DNA of 60,000 nucleotides. Source: Adiantum capillus-veneris (Eukaryota; Streptophyta; Polypodiopsida; Polypodiales; Pteridaceae). Shown in pieces: positions 1 to 9,754 of this stretch (within the stretch, counting starts at the first letter, position 1; every line of letters begins with the position of its first letter). The stretch is from NCBI GenBank assembly GCA_014529385.2, contig CM043949.1, positions 148,223,850-148,283,849 of the forward strand, given 5' to 3'. Under the pieces are notes generated by a model that did no database searches, was not told where the DNA came from, and saw nothing but the letters and a program-made list of their open reading frames with translations. Made by a program: the position numbers and the translations under genes.

Positions 1-1
1 C

Positions 2-451
2 TCAATGCCTTTCCCTTCTCCATGTTGAAACATTGCAAAACCTTGTAAATATATATTCTGTTTGAGATAACCAAATCAAATTCTTTGATCTGTCTCTTTC
101 AATGCGCATACCAAGGATATGACTTGCCTCACCCATGTCTTTCATGTCAAACGATTTTGCCATCTTTGACTTCAAAGCTGAAATTTCTTCCAAGTGCTTG
201 CCAACAATCAACATGTCATCCACATACAAAATAAGGATCAGCCAACTACCATCCTTAGCCTTCTTTGTATATAGACAGTGATCGAACTCACTATGTTTGT
301 AGCCTTGAGAAAGCATAAACTTGTGGAATTTATGGTACCATGCCCTCGGTTATTGTTTTAAGCCATAAAGACTCTTTAACAACTGGCATACCCAATCTTC
401 CTTGCCTTTCTCAACAAACCCTTCTGGCTGCCACATGTAAATTTCCACAAC
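2..451 (-). pseudogene. Copia-A RT catalytic core, cut by stops
   Basis: The same frame continues after the stop at about 451, with WQPEGFVEKGKEDWVCQLLKSLYGLKQ, a further TAA, then PRAWYHKF and the RT active site LYVDDMLIVG. The end of the palm (LGMRIERDR...WLSQ) is followed by a frameshift near position 50. The YVDD motif is intact, so this copy was inactivated by stops rather than by loss of the active site. Confidence 0.88.
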
Positions 452-2803
452 TCAATCACCATGAAAGAACGTTGTCTTGACATCCATTTGGTGCAACACC
501 AAATCTAATATCGCAACCAATGCAAGAAAGCATCTCAATGTAGTCATCTTGACCAATGGAGAGAAGACTTCATCAAAGTCAATGCCTTGTTCTTGCTTAA
601 AGCCCTTGGCAACAAGCCTTGCTTTGTACTTTGGTTGACTATCATGAGCGGTGATCTTATACCTGTAAACCCATTTATAAGGTAGAGCCTTTTTGCCTTG
701 TGGTAATTTAACTAGCTTCCATGTCTGGTTTTTATGCAGAGCTGTCATCTCTGACTGCATGGCCAATTGCCAATTCCCGGAGTCCTTCATTTGCACTGCT
801 TCCTTGTAACATGAAGGCTCATTGCAATCAGTCAACATGACATAGTTCATAGATGGAACAAACCTATCAGGAGGTCGCGTGACTCCTCCAGATCTACGCA
901 CAATAGGTGGCTCAGGCTCAGCCACAACCTGTGGTTCCACTCTATCCTGTCCTTGCTCCTCTTGAGCCCTGACATTTTGTCTTGCACGTGCAAGTCCATC
1001 TTCTTGGAAGACAACTCTTCTAATCTCCTCAACCCTCTTTGGTTTAGAATGATATTTGGATTCATTAAAGTGAACATCATTGCTGCAGACAACCTTTCTG
1101 GATTCGGGATCCCAAAGTCTGTACCCCATCTCACTAGAATTACCATAGCCTAGAAAGATGCACTTTTTACTCTTTGGATCAAGTTTGTTCCTAAATTCCT
1201 TTGGAACGTGAGTATATGCCTCACATCCAAAGACTCTGAGATGCTTGTATGAGGGCATTTTGCCTGACCATACCATCTCTGGCACTGAATCCTTCTGCAA
1301 AACCTTGCTAGGAGATCTATTTACAAGATGAACAGTTGTTGATACAGTTTCAGCCCAAAACCCATTTGGCAGCTGTGCATTAGACAACATACTTCTGACC
1401 TTCTCTTGTATGGTCCTATTCATCCTCTCAGCAACACCATTTTGAGGAAGATTGTAAGGAGCAGTAAGTTCACGTTTTACACCTTTTGACTCACAAAAGA
1501 CCTGAATGGCCTTTGAAACATACTCTCCACCATTGTCAGTGCGTAAGCATTTAAGTTTCTTGCCACTCTGATTCTCCACAAGTGTCACAAACGTTTTGAA
1601 AACACTCAACGCCTCATCCTTGTGCTTGAGAAAGTAAACCCATACTTTCCTCGAGTAATCATCTATAAATTTCATAAAGTAAGAAGCTCCCCCTAGAGAT
1701 AGGTTAGGCATAGGTCCACACAAATCACTATGAACAAGTGCCAACTGTGTATCTCTTCTACTGCTTCTATGCTTATGTGGCTGCTGTGTTTGCTTACCAT
1801 ACAGACAATGTTCACAGAATTCAAAATAATTAAATGAAATGCCAGGAAAATAACCAGAACGAGACAAGATTTCCATTCCCTTCTTGGACATATGTCCTAA
1901 CTGGCGATGCCACAAAGAAACGTTCGGCTGCTTGGTTACATTGATTACATTTTTAGAGACATTTGATACATAAATCATGTAAAGTCCTCCAGACTTTACT
2001 CCATGTGCTACTGTCATAGAACCCTTGGATATATTCCACATGTTCTGTCCAAAAGTGGTGACGTAGCCAACATCATCAAGTAAACCTGTGCTGATCAAGC
2101 TCTTTGTAATTGCGGGAACATGTCTCACATTCTTCAGCGTGAAAGAAGAGCCATTCTGAAACTTCAATTGAACATCTCCAACACCTAAGATCTCACATGT
2201 CTGCCCATTGCCTAGCCGAATATGATCTTTAGTGTTCATATAAGAGGTAAACCACTCCTTGTTTGGAGACACATGAAGTGATGCCCCTGAGTCTTTAATC
2301 CAGTCACTCAGTGCATTTCCATCAGATGCTGTAAGAAGAGCTGAGTCCATTGTATTCTTCAAGAAGTAGATGTCTCCTGACACTAGACTGTCATCCTCTG
2401 CAACAATGTTTGTCACATTTACTTCTTGAATCTTCAATGAGGACTTGTTATTCTCACCATGGTCTTCAGCTTTCTCTTTGCCTTTTTCTGCTTTCCATTC
2501 TCTGCAGTCTCTTTTCATGTGACCCTTCTTGCCACAATGGTAGCATTCCATGTCACTCTTGCCTTTAGCACTGCGGGACTTGCTACAAGACTGATTCCTC
2601 TTTCCACCTTTGTACTTTTCTTTGGTCCTTCCCCTGACAACTAAGGCTGTTCCTTTGCCTTTGTCCATTGTCTTTCTATTGGTTTCTTCAGTAAGCAGGC
2701 TTCCTTCTACACCTGCTATGTTCAAACCATCTGGAGGTGCAGAATTACTCAAAGCTGTGCGAAAAGTGTCCCAACGTTTCGGCAATGTGATCAACAGGAA
2801 CAT
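452..2803 (-). pseudogene. Copia-A Gag zinc knuckle, protease, integrase and start of RT (783 codons)
   Basis: This long open stretch keeps most of the polyprotein. A CCHC zinc knuckle CYHCGKKGHMKRDC lies at residues 87-100. The aspartic protease site DSGA is at 171-174. The GAG-pre-integrase/HHCC domain has H299, H304, C330 and C333. The integrase catalytic triad is D360 (VHSDLCGP), D423 (RTDNGGEY) and E459 (NGVAERMNR), with the expected 35-residue D-E spacing. A chromodomain is absent, as expected for Copia. RT begins near residue 685 (WKLVKLPQGKKALPYKWVY) and is cut by a TGA just after MDVKTTFFHGD. The frame matches the upstream Gag, so the original was one continuous Gag-Pol. Confidence 0.92.
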
Positions 2804-3433
2804 AGCTCTAACAGGTTAATCAAACTTGACACCTTGAGCTGACAACTGACTATAGATTGTGTTGAATTCATTCAGATGATTGGACATAGGTGTCCCTTCT
2901 TTCATCTTCAAGTCAACAAGCTTCTTAAGCCAGTATACCTGTGAAGTTGTACTCTGCTTCTCATAAAGATCACTCAGCTTTAATCATGCTTGATAAGCCA
3001 ACATCTCGTCTGCTACATTGAAGTAAACGCTTTCTGCCAAAGTCAGCATAATGGTAGAAAGTGCCAATTCATCCATTTCGCTCCATTCATCTTCGTCCAT
3101 ATCTTGTGGTTTTATCCCCTTGAGCTTTATAGGTTTTATCTGCTTCTTTTGTACCAACACGTGCCAAATCTGCTTCTTCCACAATGGGAAATTGGTTCCA
3201 TCCAGCTTCTTGATATTGTAAAGAGCAGTCTCTTGTGATTCATCACAGTAGTTTACTTTCGTGGGAAAAATTCGGTAGAGTTTCCCCTGTAAACTGACCT
3301 CTGAACCAATATCAACCTGATGAACTAGTGGATGTCGCCTACAGTCTGTGTGAAGATGCGCCCGTGTCATATGTGACACGCCTCCAAGAACTGTGAACCG
3401 TCCTTCAATGTGTAGACAGCCACAAATCAACAC
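2804..3433 (-). pseudogene. Copia-A Gag N-terminal part, interrupted by stops
   Basis: The translation contains LDGTNFPLWKKQIWHVLV followed by an acidic helical stretch, typical of the UBN2-like Gag of plant Copia elements (the LxGxNFxxW start). In the same frame a TGA lies near 2985 and a TAA near 2820; Gag sequence continues through both (LSDLYEK, then MFLLITLPKRWDTF). The ATG at 3433 may lie in the leader: recognisable Gag starts only about 55 codons later, so the true start is uncertain. Gag would assemble the cytoplasmic virus-like particle. Confidence 0.8.
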
Positions 3434-3718
3434 TCTGGGAGTGCCGATATCCTAAGCACCTGCAGTCATAGGCCGAAAACCCCGAATTTGCAGATTCGGA
3501 TATGCACCTAGCAAGACCATGTAGTCGAAAATGGCCTGCGCAGAACTTTGTCGAAGCCGAACGGTGGCTGAGTTGACCTCAAAATGAAATTCTGAGAACA
3601 TCGAGCCCTTCGGACTCACTCACAGGAATTTGGGCCGTGTCTCCGCCTGTGGAATCTCACTCTAATCTGAGTAGGTGACTTTGGCTACCTGCAAATGCTG
3701 CCCCGAGCCTCGATCTGA

Positions 3719-3730
3719 GCTCTGATACCA
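3719..3730 (-). other. Copia-A primer-binding site (initiator tRNA-Met)
   Basis: The minus strand reads TGGTATCAGAGC two bases inside the LTR. This is the complement of the 3' end of plant initiator tRNA-Met and the standard PBS of plant Copia elements. Confidence 0.92.
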
Positions 3731-3732
3731 GT

Positions 3733-3924
3733 TGAAGGAGTACGAGCGGAAGTGCGATGAGAGAGACAGTGCGAGAAGAAGAGCACAACGATATGGTGAA
3801 CTCGCTCTACTGTAATGTGTAGAGCATAGTGAGTTCTTATTAGGTTTTTACAAAAGAATATGTGTACATACCTGGCGGCCCGCCCACTTACCTGGGCGAC
3901 CACATTGGGCTTTATACCCCAACA
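3733..3924 (-). repeat. Copia-A 5' LTR (192 bp)
   Basis: The plus-strand text starts TGAAGGAG and ends CCCCAACA, so the element reads TGTTGGGG...CTCCTTCA with the usual TG/CA ends. It abuts a perfect Copia primer-binding site on its inner side. The 3' partner is outside the window, so the borders rest on the TG/CA ends, the PBS and the interrupted host ORF. Confidence 0.85.
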
Positions 3925-4200
3925 GTTATGGAGGTCAATTTTCTCCAAGTAGCCGACCATTTTGCTTCGTACAAATTCATTGAGCTCTCTTGGAAGCATT
4001 GGTAGCTCTATTATATTGCCTTCATTGTCTTTGAACACTCCCTGGTAGATCCTTAGGTCATTGGACTCTAACAGATCCTCTTGTATCGAGGTGCTGGTGG
4101 GCTTTAATGTTCCTTCTGGAATGACAAAGGGTCCCACCTCGTCCAGATAATCTTTGATTGTCATTCTTTTCTTCTTTTCCGGTGACTTCGAGGCTGCCAT
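3925..4200 (-). pseudogene. Gypsy-A ORF3, N-terminal 92 codons, cut by Copia-A
   Basis: The ORF starts MAASKSPEKKKRMTIKDYLD and contains LRIYQGVF...LPMLPREL...GYLEKIDLHN. It is recognisably related to the N-terminus of the Gypsy-B third ORF (QIYQGSY...VMIPKEAENYLKR...WLKKVGLWN). Both begin with a basic, nuclear-localisation-like run (KKKR here, GKRKGK there). The frame is open to the Copia-A border and then lost. The start at 4200 is supported by the matching GSM(A/D)AS context in Gypsy-B. I do not recognise a named family. The envelope-like position (after pol, before the 3' LTR) is the only functional hint. Confidence 0.75.
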
Positions 4201-4212
4201 AGATCCTGGTGC
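4198..4212 (-). promoter_or_regulatory. Possible splice acceptor just before Gypsy-A ORF3
   Basis: The minus strand reads GCACCAG followed by GATCTATGG, with the ORF3 ATG inside. Gypsy-B has AATACAG followed by GATCCATGG at the same place. An AG placed identically five bases before the ATG in two diverged elements suggests ORF3 is expressed from a spliced RNA. No polypyrimidine tract is obvious, so this is tentative. Confidence 0.35.
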
Positions 4213-4365
4213 ACTCAGTAATTCAAAGTTAGCATTTTTTTCATATTAGCTGCGAAAATGAGTTTTACTAATCCAAATGACTTGAAAATTGAAATTATAG
4301 CTTAAAAGGAACTTGTGAAGCTGTGCATGTACTCACAGTGCAGATCTGGCTAAAAATTTCCATCT

Positions 4366-5233
4366 AGACATCCTACGCGTAGGATGTCTTTTTCATCAAA
4401 ATTGGTTCATATTTGACCTGCAGGTAGTGTAAGGCTCATGGAACATGGCTATATGCTTGGATTTGAATTTGGATATCAAAAAGTGAATTTTTGGGCTGAT
4501 TCAGGCTTTGCCACAATTTGGGTAGAATGTCCATCATAGGTAGCAATTGATGTCCAAATGGGTTGAAAATTGGTATATGGGCTCATTGCACCATGGTATT
4601 GGCTCCCATGATGTCATTCCTTGCATAGAAAACTAAATTTATGCTGGAGACATCCTACGCGTAGGATGTCTTTTTTATCAGAATTACATGAAACTTGTTC
4701 TGTGGGTTGTCCTTGGCCTATGGTACATGGCCCTGTTCTTGGATTTGAATTTGGACAAGATTTGATGCTTATAGGGCTCTGTGAGGTGTTTTTGGGCTCA
4801 AAAAGTGTATCTTGAAGGTGTTGGGGGTCATAAGTGATTAGACTGGCTTCAAACTTGACATAAGGGCTCTTGATGACGAGGTAATTAGATCTGGAATGAC
4901 AAAACATCCCTTCCATGCCAAAAAGGTCCATTAGACATCCTACGCGTAGGATGTCTTTTTCATCATTTTAACTCCCTGACCACACAGATTGTTTTCTGAT
5001 GTGTATGTGAATGTGTTGTGCAAGTTTCATGAGATTTGGACAAGATTTGGTAGGTCAGTGGCCCATTATTGCCTCTATGCCCTAACTTTGCGTTTTTTCC
5101 ATGCATATGAGATCAAATCTAGTCCAAATGTGATGAAACTTGGTGTATGGCTTGTAAATGTCATTCAGAACATGTGCATGACAAAAATTGATGAGTTTTG
5201 TGCCAAAAAGTGCCCTTGACGCGTAGGATGTCT
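4366..5233 (-). repeat. Gypsy-A palindrome array upstream of ORF3
   Basis: Three perfect 24-bp palindromes (12-nt half AGACATCCTACG followed by its reverse complement) lie at 4366-4389, 4648-4671 and 4933-4956, and a half-site (GACGCGTAGGATGTCT) ends at 5233. Starts are 282, 285 and 284 bp apart. The sequences between are diverged tandem copies: two of them share, at equivalent offsets, a block with CTTGGATTTGAATTTGGA. The palindromes are far better conserved than the DNA between them. The array lies about 165-1030 bp upstream of the ORF3 ATG. Confidence 0.93.
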
Positions 5234-6794
5234 CCTGGTGATTTTTTCAGTGCTAGTGCTCCCAGTCCTTGCCCTTTGTCCCCCTAAGTCCCTTGTGAGC
5301 CTAATTTCAACAAAAAAGTCAAATGGATAGCGTATAACTCATTGTGTGGACTTCAGAGCCTCCAAGCCGTTTTCTGACTTTTGGAGTGGTTTTTGGCGAC
5401 GAAATTTTTCGATGTTGGTCTCCATAACTTCCCAATCCCTTGGGGATACTTGCCGTATGGTTTTTGTTGACATTGGCTTCACCTGAGCTCCATTTAGCAA
5501 TTTGTCGCTCTAGAAGCAACCGTGGTTGCGTTTACATACCTTTGATGATTTGTGGTGGTCTTCCACCATAGGACTTGGTTGTTGATGGTCTAGGAAAGCC
5601 GCTCGTGAAGTTTGGTGGCAAACGGACTTGTGGTTTGGCTGCAAGTGCATTTTGAGGCTTTGTGTTTCTGAGGTTTAGTGCCGCTTTGAGTCACTTTTTG
5701 TTCATGCGGGTCATATGGACTTGTTGAGCATGTCGAGATGCTCCTATCCATGAATTTTGGTAGCATTTGGTCGTTGTTTCGCCGATTTCCCATTTGGTGG
5801 CCTCTTGCGGGTTTCTGGGAATTAGGGTTTTTCCTGATGGTTTCTTACTGCCTTTGGCTATCGAGGACTGGTCTCCTAGACTAGGGTAAGCTGCCGATGA
5901 AGTCTTGTTGCTTTTGGGTTAGCCGTTAGGCCGCCATCTCTACTTGCAGGTCTCTACCGCTCGTTTTCGCGATATAATGACAAACATGCGCGAAAAGCTC
6001 AAGGTGGTGAGCCTACCTCTCATGTCTGGAGCTAGTCGGCGGGTAGACGTGCGCGTTGTAGAAGCTACTGGAAGGTCGAATCGCTCTAGGTGGCAGAACT
6101 TCTCTCCACAAAGTCAATAGTGAGAATGAGCTAAAAATGGGGTGAAAATTTCTTACAATGGAGGTCCCCGAACCACTTTTCATGAAATTTGACATGTGCT
6201 CCTATCTTCTTGCGAGATGCTGTTTAGGTTCAAAAATTTCTTGATTTGGACTCCATTTGCTCTGTTTACCAGAAATTTGGCATTTCGGTCAAAACCTGGC
6301 CAAAACACGCTCTCTGCTCCAGTCTCATAATTGCACCCCCACCGTACCATAGGTTGTCCTTTAGTCTCTCGTCATCCCCATATTTTTTTATTTTTCATTA
6401 CGACTGTTTTTCACCTGCTTTTTGTATTTTTGAAGTTTTTCTACCGAAAATTAGCAAAATTAAAATGAAAATAGCAAATCAAACCCAGAAATTCCCCAAA
6501 AATCATAATAAATCATAATAAATCACCGCAACACACTATATACACTCACATGCAATTTTTATGGCCAGATTTCTCCGTTTTACCAATATTTTGCCTGAAA
6601 AATGGCTATTTCTACTTATATACACACACCTAGGGGCTTGATTTGGCGTTTGGTCCCCTATACCTGTAGCTTCATGCTGTATAAGGGCATATATACTTGG
6701 GTTACTCCAAAAGATTTTGCAATCAAACGTCAACCCTTAAAATAGTCAAAAATCATGCCCTTTTTTGATGTTTCTGTTATTGGTTCCACATTTG
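5234..6794 (-). other. Gypsy-A spacer between pol and ORF3, no gene seen
   Basis: No coding signal or protein similarity is visible here on either strand. One block (about 6204-6270, containing TGCGAGATGC and GATTTGGACT) is shared with the Gypsy-B spacer (39417-39480) at the same relative place. The remainder is T-rich and unremarkable. Confidence 0.6.
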
Positions 6795-6840
6795 AGAATG
6801 CCTCCCCCCCTCCTAGCCGGAGTCCTCCCGGACGACAAGG
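6795..6840 (-). promoter_or_regulatory. Conserved polypurine tract after pol in Gypsy-A
   Basis: The minus strand contains AGGAGGGGGGAGG (complement of 6801-6814) inside a block of about 45 bp that is almost identical in Gypsy-B (40005-40050), although surrounding non-coding DNA has diverged. A polypurine run is what primes plus-strand DNA synthesis in retroelements. This one is internal, near the end of pol, like a central PPT. Its function is inferred. Confidence 0.5.
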
Positions 6841-6981
6841 TTTTTCCTTGGAGTATGTGCCGTGCATAGGTTGAAGAAGTTGTGCTAATGCCTGGCTGAT
6901 TAACGTGTCCCTATTTTATGCATACTAGGTCAATGCATGGAAAAATCAATGTTGTGCAAGAGAAGGGAATAAGCAATATGC

Positions 6982-7707
6982 TTATTGGCATTCACTGTCG
7001 AGGTTTCCTGCTTTTTTTGCAAGTAACAGCTGTAACTCTACTGCTCTCTGTTTAATTGTCTTTTTGGCAAGAGGCAATTGCTTTGCCGACACTGTTGATG
7101 GAGTCGTAGCTGTTTCTAAGGATAGAATTGGCTGGCATGTAATGGCTATGGGCCTTATGGCCTTGGGTTGCCATTGGTATTGTGTTGTTGCCGATTTTTG
7201 TAGATGGTTTGGCTCTTTCCTATTTATCACTGTTTTGTCTTTCATTGGCATCCACATATATCGCTTTCCTTTTTTGAAATGCCGCTCTCTGCCTTCCATT
7301 AGTGCGTTTACGGCAGGTAGTTCCTTTTGATTTTGCTTTGGTATCCAAATGTGAGTGACATTTGGATTATTGCTAAGAATTTTCTTTGGTATCCACATCT
7401 GTTTTATGCCCTTGGTTTGGGGTTGAACCATCTGCTTTGTTGGAATCTGTTTGTTACATTGTTGTCTTTCCGCCATTGCATTTCTATCCTTCCGCATCCA
7501 TACTTGTTTACCTTGTTTTGGTAGCCTAAATTTTTGCATTGTGGCCGGTGACTTCATATGTCTATAATTAGCATGGTTGGCTTTTACTTGGTTGTTGGTC
7601 TCAGGTTTCATGTTGATTTTTGATGGAATTTGGGCTTTTGTCTTTGTTGCCAGTGATTGCATGGCTTGCAGTTGATCATGATGGTATTGCTGAGCCAAAT
7701 CTATCAC
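6982..7707 (-). CDS. Gypsy-A pol C-terminal tail with repeated Trp motifs
   Basis: This is a 241-codon Lys/Gln-rich stretch following the second protease-like domain. It carries a dispersed short motif with a central Trp: QVWMRK, QMWIPKK, HIWIPKQ, YMWMPMK and YQWQPKA, spaced roughly 20-50 residues apart. The C-terminus (KQRAVELQLLLAKK) is conserved in Gypsy-B (KQRAANLQLLLAKK). High basic content fits nucleic-acid binding or an integrase-tail role, but I recognise no family. Flanking stops suggest it was once continuous with the upstream domain (about 7 codons of gap), so 7707 is an apparent start. Confidence 0.6.
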   Translation of the reverse strand: MIDLAQQYHHDQLQAMQSLATKTKAQIPSKINMKPETNNQVKANHANYRHMKSPATMQKFRLPKQGKQVWMRKDRNAMAERQQCNKQIPTKQMVQPQTKGIKQMWIPKKILSNNPNVTHIWIPKQNQKELPAVNALMEGRERHFKKGKRYMWMPMKDKTVINRKEPNHLQKSATTQYQWQPKAIRPIAITCQPILSLETATTPSTVSAKQLPLAKKTIKQRAVELQLLLAKKAGNLDSECQ

Positions 7708-7779
7708 CTATCGTTCATGCTCGTGTTGAATTTTGACAACCTTTGCTTTCCAATCTATCTGCACATTGTATGCTTTTTG

Positions 7780-8382
7780 CTAAGGTTGCCCTGGCATCAT
7801 TGGGTGTTGTGTGCTTTCATCTATCACCACATAGAACTTGTGTGGGTAAATATAGTGATGTATCTGTACATGCAATATAGTCCATCCCAATGTTGTCAAT
7901 GGGTGTGATGTGCTACTTTCCAGCACTTGGGGAGTAGGATGAAGTTGATCTGTGACTTTGAGTTGTTTGTATAATCCGTAAGAGATCAAATTTTCTTGCG
8001 CACCCGAATCAAGAAAAGCTGTTGATTCAACTTGATTGTTGCCCACTTTGACTGTAATTATTGGCTCCACTATTTCCTCCTCCAACTCAGTCAGTCGAAT
8101 GGCATTGATTCGCAATGGTGCTCCACTTTTCTGTTGTTGTCGCAGAAGCCGTCTTTTTGCAATGCGTTCCTGTGCTTTGGCTTGAGCTTCCTCCCGTACT
8201 CTCTCTTTTTCCTTCATTCGTTGTTTTCCTTGATGAATTTGTTGGAGCATTTCCTGTGTGAGTGGTAGATGATACCTCCTCAGTCGACATCCACTAATCC
8301 AGTTTGGCATTTCTTCACCTGCTAATGTAGCAAGCTTGACAGCTCCACTTTGTGATAGATCACTAATCACAAATGGTCCCAT
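7780..8382 (-). CDS. Gypsy-A integrase C-terminal end plus second retropepsin-like domain (PR2)
   Basis: The first 50 or so residues (LAGEEMPNWISGCRLRRYHLP) finish the integrase C-terminal domain. A charged helical linker (EKERVREEAQAKAQERIAKRR) follows. Near residues 120-200 there is a retropepsin-like unit: TAFLDSGAQENLISYGLYKQL with the DSGA catalytic motif, then TTLGWTILHVQI and FYVVIDEST, matching the order of strands in aspartic proteases. A separate protease lies upstream of RT (about 12540), so the element carries two. The 3' end (MMPGQP then stop) falls where the second hydrophobic-Gly motif is expected, so the unit may be truncated by a frameshift. Confidence 0.72.
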   Translation of the reverse strand: MGPFVISDLSQSGAVKLATLAGEEMPNWISGCRLRRYHLPLTQEMLQQIHQGKQRMKEKERVREEAQAKAQERIAKRRLLRQQQKSGAPLRINAIRLTELEEEIVEPIITVKVGNNQVESTAFLDSGAQENLISYGLYKQLKVTDQLHPTPQVLESSTSHPLTTLGWTILHVQIHHYIYPHKFYVVIDESTQHPMMPGQP

Positions 8383-8385
8383 CCA

Positions 8386-9615
8386 TCACTTTTTAAGTTT
8401 CTTGGCATGTTGCTTCAAGGTATAAACAAGTACGTAATCACCTGTTTTGAACTCTTTGGTACGCACATGTTTGTCAAAAAATTCCTTTTGTCTTCTATTT
8501 TTAGCATAGATTGAAGCGACAGCTCGCAAACGGAGTTCATCTAGATTTTCAAGATCATCAATCCTTGAAGAGAGCTCATGCCCTGTCCATTCCAAGCTTG
8601 TTGCTACTTGTAGAGTTGGGATTAAAAACTCTATGGGTAGTATAGCATTTAGGCCAAACACCATGTTGTATGGTGTTGTTCCTATTGATGTTTTGTAAGC
8701 TACCCTGTATGCCCATAGTGTTGAGTGTAGTTGCTGATCCCAATCTGTTCTTGAGTCTGACACTATTTTAGTGAGAACCTTGCATAGTGTTTTATTTGTG
8801 GCCTCAGCTTGCCCATTGGCCTGTGGATGGTATGGTGTTGATTTCCTATGTATGACCATGAATTCCTCTAGCAGATATTCAATGACTTCATTGAGAAAGT
8901 GTGTTCCACGGTCACGGACAATTTCTATGGGTAACCCGTAACGTACAAAAACATTCTCATACAAAAATTGTGCAGTGGTGCGTGCATCCGCTTTTTGTGT
9001 TGCCTTGGCTTCGACCCATTTAGTGAGATATTCCGTAGCCACTATGATATATTGGGTATGGGTGCGATATGCAGGGGGTGATATAGGTCCCACAAAATCA
9101 ATGCCCCATTTTGCAAATGCCCTTGCCCCCATCATTGGACTTAATGGCATCTCATCTCTTTTTATTGGTATCTTGGTGCGTTGACACGCATCACAACGCT
9201 TTACAAACTTGTCGGCATCCATGTGCAATGTAGGCCACCAAATTCCTGTGGTTAAGACAATTTTTGCCATTTTATCGCCCGAAAAATGGCCTCCACTTAT
9301 TCCGCTATGTGCATGTTCTAGAATCAGAAGGTATTTGCTTTCACTTACACAGATTCTAAGTTGCTTGTCCTTCCCCCGCTTATAGAGTTGGTTCCAAATT
9401 AACTGAAAGTCACGAGCTTCCAGCTCTATAGCTTTTCCCCGTGCTCTTGTGATGTTCTCAGGGAACGTCCTAGTGGTTAAGAAGTCAATGATATATTGAC
9501 TCCATGCAGGTGCTATGTTTACTTGAAACAAAGTTGCGTGGTCCATTGGTCGTTTGGCATTACATACTGTACAACTAGTAACATAGGAATGTGTGTACAC
9601 ATACATAGTTGGCAA
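8386..9615 (-). CDS. Gypsy-A integrase
   Basis: 409 codons. A zinc-binding H2C2 domain uses H103, H110, C141 and C144 (HAHSGISGGH...CDACQRTK). The catalytic core has D173 (WGIDFVGP), D235 (VRDRGTHF) and E271 (GQAEATNK), with 35 residues between the last two, so the triad is complete. An extra CxxC (SCTVC, residues 15-18) is the remnant of a second, upstream H2C2 unit that is better preserved in Gypsy-B. The C-terminal part includes FKTGDYVLVYTLKQHAKKLKK, the start of the GPY/F-like region; a stop then separates it from the rest in the next segment. The first codon is not a natural start: the protein was part of Pol. Confidence 0.93.
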   Translation of the reverse strand: MPTMYVYTHSYVTSCTVCNAKRPMDHATLFQVNIAPAWSQYIIDFLTTRTFPENITRARGKAIELEARDFQLIWNQLYKRGKDKQLRICVSESKYLLILEHAHSGISGGHFSGDKMAKIVLTTGIWWPTLHMDADKFVKRCDACQRTKIPIKRDEMPLSPMMGARAFAKWGIDFVGPISPPAYRTHTQYIIVATEYLTKWVEAKATQKADARTTAQFLYENVFVRYGLPIEIVRDRGTHFLNEVIEYLLEEFMVIHRKSTPYHPQANGQAEATNKTLCKVLTKIVSDSRTDWDQQLHSTLWAYRVAYKTSIGTTPYNMVFGLNAILPIEFLIPTLQVATSLEWTGHELSSRIDDLENLDELRLRAVASIYAKNRRQKEFFDKHVRTKEFKTGDYVLVYTLKQHAKKLKK

Positions 9616-9754
9616 TAAACCCCTAACTGTTTCAGTCTTTGGTGTGTTTTCACATACATAATCGTAGGATTAGGTCCGATCCAAGATGATACAGCCGTCC
9701 TGCTATCAACTGGAAGTTTTTTGTTTGTCGAATTGTTTGCTGTTTGGATCTACA

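Larger units (their letters stand above)
1..3924 (-). mobile_element. Copia-A: Ty1/Copia LTR retrotransposon, 5' part, runs off left edge
   Basis: On the minus strand the order is LTR (3733-3924), primer-binding site, gag, protease, integrase and reverse transcriptase, which is the Ty1/Copia order (integrase before RT). RNase H and the 3' LTR lie beyond position 1. The LTR end CCCCAACA is followed by GTTAT, the presumed target-site copy; its partner is outside the window. The element sits inside the third ORF of Gypsy-A: that reading frame is open from 4200 down to the LTR edge at 3925. At least four in-frame stops in gag-pol (near 2985, 2820, 451 and 353) mean this copy cannot make a full polyprotein. 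It is younger than its Gypsy-A host. Confidence 0.93.

Noticed and set aside
953-1153. Plus-strand ORF over Copia-A integrase
   Set aside because: Antisense shadow of a clearly coding minus-strand polyprotein. Several similar ORFs across the window were discarded for the same reason.
3733-3924. Solo LTR
   Set aside because: A PBS and a Copia gag-pol in the right orientation follow it directly, so it is the 5' LTR of a long element.
4366-5233. CRISPR-like array
   Set aside because: The repeats are palindromic, spacers are ~260 bp and mutually related, and the context is a plant retrotransposon.
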